NCBI GenBank assembly: GCA_900557405.1
Contig: USSF01000039.1
Location: forward strand, 1-22,161
Length of the DNA stretch: 22,161 nucleotides
Direction: 5' to 3'
Source of the DNA: an uncultured Prevotella sp.
GTDB lineage: Bacteria; Bacteroidota; Bacteroidia; Bacteroidales; Bacteroidaceae
Both the position numbers and the translations under genes were made by a program. Below are positions 21,023 through 22,161 of this stretch, piece by piece (within the stretch, counting starts at the first letter, position 1; every line of letters begins with the position of its first letter). A model generated the notes under the pieces. It saw only the letters and a list, made by a program, of their open reading frames with translations. It was not told the DNA's origin and made no database searches.

Positions 21023-22161
21023 TTATGCTCCAAGTTCAGATTCGCCCTTTTCGGTGATATTCCATTTTTTCCCCTTATCGGTTTTGCAAATCAAATTTTC
21101 TTTAGCCATGGTGCCCAAAAGGCGACCAATCTTTCTCAATTTCTCGTCACGTGTTAGACTGGAAGGGAATACATGCTGGAGACCTTCATAAACGTCTTTA
21201 CGTTTAAAACCCATACTGCCTGCATTATGCGCCAACTGAAGTAATTGTTTTTGAATACTAGTTTCCACAAGACTAGTTTCTTTTGTATAGTGCCCTATTT
21301 GCTTAGTCAGTTTTGCTACTTTTAATGATATAGTGTAATGAGGCGCACGACCTTCTATCAAGCCTTTGTCATAAAGATGCTTGGCTGCTTCTTTGGTAAT
21401 AGGATGATGCTTCTGTACGGCATCCAGCCAAAGACATTCTTTCAATGATAAGGATTGGTTGCTCTTTAGCAAGTTGGTATATTTCTCGTCAATCATCTTG
21501 CCATAGATAGTGACTCCTACAGTACGATGCTCATTGTCAATATCGTAATCAGGCATGGGGAAGAAACGATTGCGTTGTTCTGTGTAAATCTTCTTGATGC
21601 CACGTCCTACGGTATCAATCATGTTGAAGTTGACCATGCCTCGGCATAAGCATTCGTTGCGATAGTGAAACTGAGGACCTTTATGCTCCAAAGCATTCTC
21701 TATAGTGCCGGGAATAAAGCTACCGCCATTGCCATAGTATAAGGTGCTTGGACCTTCTACGAAAACTATGCGCTGTTGCAAGGTGTAATCTTGATGGGCG
21801 ATGGCATTATGTAGAGCCTCACGTATGGTATATTCATCATACTGCTTCATCGTATCAGGAAAGAGGGTTCCTCCTGGCAGTTCGCGCATGGTTTTGTTGC
21901 GTATCTTGCCCAACACCTTATCTACAGTCAAGATGAAAGGAATGGAGAAGTGTTCATAATCTTGCACAATACCTTCTTCATCTTCCCAAGTCCAAGTGAT
22001 TTGTGCAACGGCAGGATGAATCTTTTGGATAGAAAGCGGCTTGCCTAATAACAGTATTGCAGCACGAGTGATTTGACCGTCTCGCATCATCATGCTATTA
22101 GCTAAGAACTCTTCTGTTGTCCACGCATCTATTTCTTCGGCAGGAATACTTGAAGAGTGTA
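21023..22161 (-). CDS. AlbA/AAA_4-type ATP-binding putative regulator, C-terminal part (cut by right edge)
   Basis: The frame is open from the TAA at 21023-21025 through the right edge. An ATG at 22093 exists, but 22 further in-frame residues (ending DAWTTEEFLANS) fit the family, so the true start lies outside. Seen: the end of the region after the AlbA_2 (Schlafen-type) DNA-binding domain (TRAAILLLGK); a RecG-like ATPase-related domain (HATPase_c_4/AAA_4) with REALHNAIAHQDY, then GGSFIPGTIE and NMIDTVGRGIKKIY; and C-terminal winged-helix-like segments ending ITEKGESELGA. Such proteins are often annotated as putative transcriptional regulators or ATP-binding proteins; targets are generally unknown and some occur on mobile or defence-rich DNA. 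By eye it is more AT-rich than clpB and the giant genes, consistent with transfer. Confidence 0.85.
   Translation of the reverse strand, partial: HSSSIPAEEIDAWTTEEFLANSMMMRDGQITRAAILLLGKPLSIQKIHPAVAQITWTWEDEEGIVQDYEHFSIPFILTVDKVLGKIRNKTMRELPGGTLFPDTMKQYDEYTIREALHNAIAHQDYTLQQRIVFVEGPSTLYYGNGGSFIPGTIENALEHKGPQFHYRNECLCRGMVNFNMIDTVGRGIKKIYTEQRNRFFPMPDYDIDNEHRTVGVTIYGKMIDEKYTNLLKSNQSLSLKECLWLDAVQKHHPITKEAAKHLYDKGLIEGRAPHYTISLKVAKLTKQIGHYTKETSLVETSIQKQLLQLAHNAGSMGFKRKDVYEGLQHVFPSSLTRDEKLRKIGRLLGTMAKENLICKTDKGKKWNITEKGESELGA

Noticed and set aside
1..22161. tRNA, rRNA or riboswitch genes
   Set aside because: I found no cloverleaf, rRNA-like or known riboswitch core in the intergenic stretches; this is a reading by eye, not a covariance search.

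Overview
The window comes from a member of the Bacteroidales, most likely a Prevotella-like species. The evidence is the Bacteroidetes promoter pattern (-33 TTTG and -7 TAnnTTTG) upstream of several genes, weak or absent Shine-Dalgarno sites at most genes, and four very large secreted proteins whose C-termini look like type IX secretion system (T9SS) sorting tails. This is a judgement from memory of these families; no search was run.

Layout. Bases 1-95 hold the start of rpsO (ribosomal protein S15, minus strand) with a textbook promoter at 142-172. Bases 232-9566 carry two giant minus-strand genes for multidomain surface/secreted proteins of about 1448 and 1504 aa. A 240-base divergent promoter region separates them from a third giant gene on the plus strand (9807-13922, 1371 aa). 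A 549-base gap with a terminator, a second hairpin and an unusual array of 22-base dyad-symmetric units leads to a C10 (streptopain-like) cysteine protease of 1024 aa (14472-17546). clpB follows (17702-20290) with a strong terminator. The last 1.9 kb looks like accessory DNA: a duplicated clpB tail, a 22-base direct repeat flanking a broken regulator fragment, a possible relaxase tail remnant, a long hairpin, a 42-base tandem repeat, and the C-terminal part of an AlbA/AAA_4-type ATP-binding regulator that runs off the right edge.

How it fits together. The three giant proteins are mosaics of cleaved-adhesin/choice-of-anchor-J, fibronectin III, CARDB-like, carboxypeptidase-regulatory-like and propeller-like domains. 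All of them, and the protease, start with a signal peptide and end in a T9SS-like tail finishing in Lys. They plausibly form an outer-surface adhesin and protease set, comparable in logic to the gingipain/haemagglutinin proteins of Porphyromonas but with a C10 rather than a C25 protease and with separate polypeptides. The giants visibly share modules placed in different orders, which points to domain shuffling among neighbours. The most unusual noncoding signals are the 22-base array at 14169-14266 and the repeat-rich stretch at 20265-21016.
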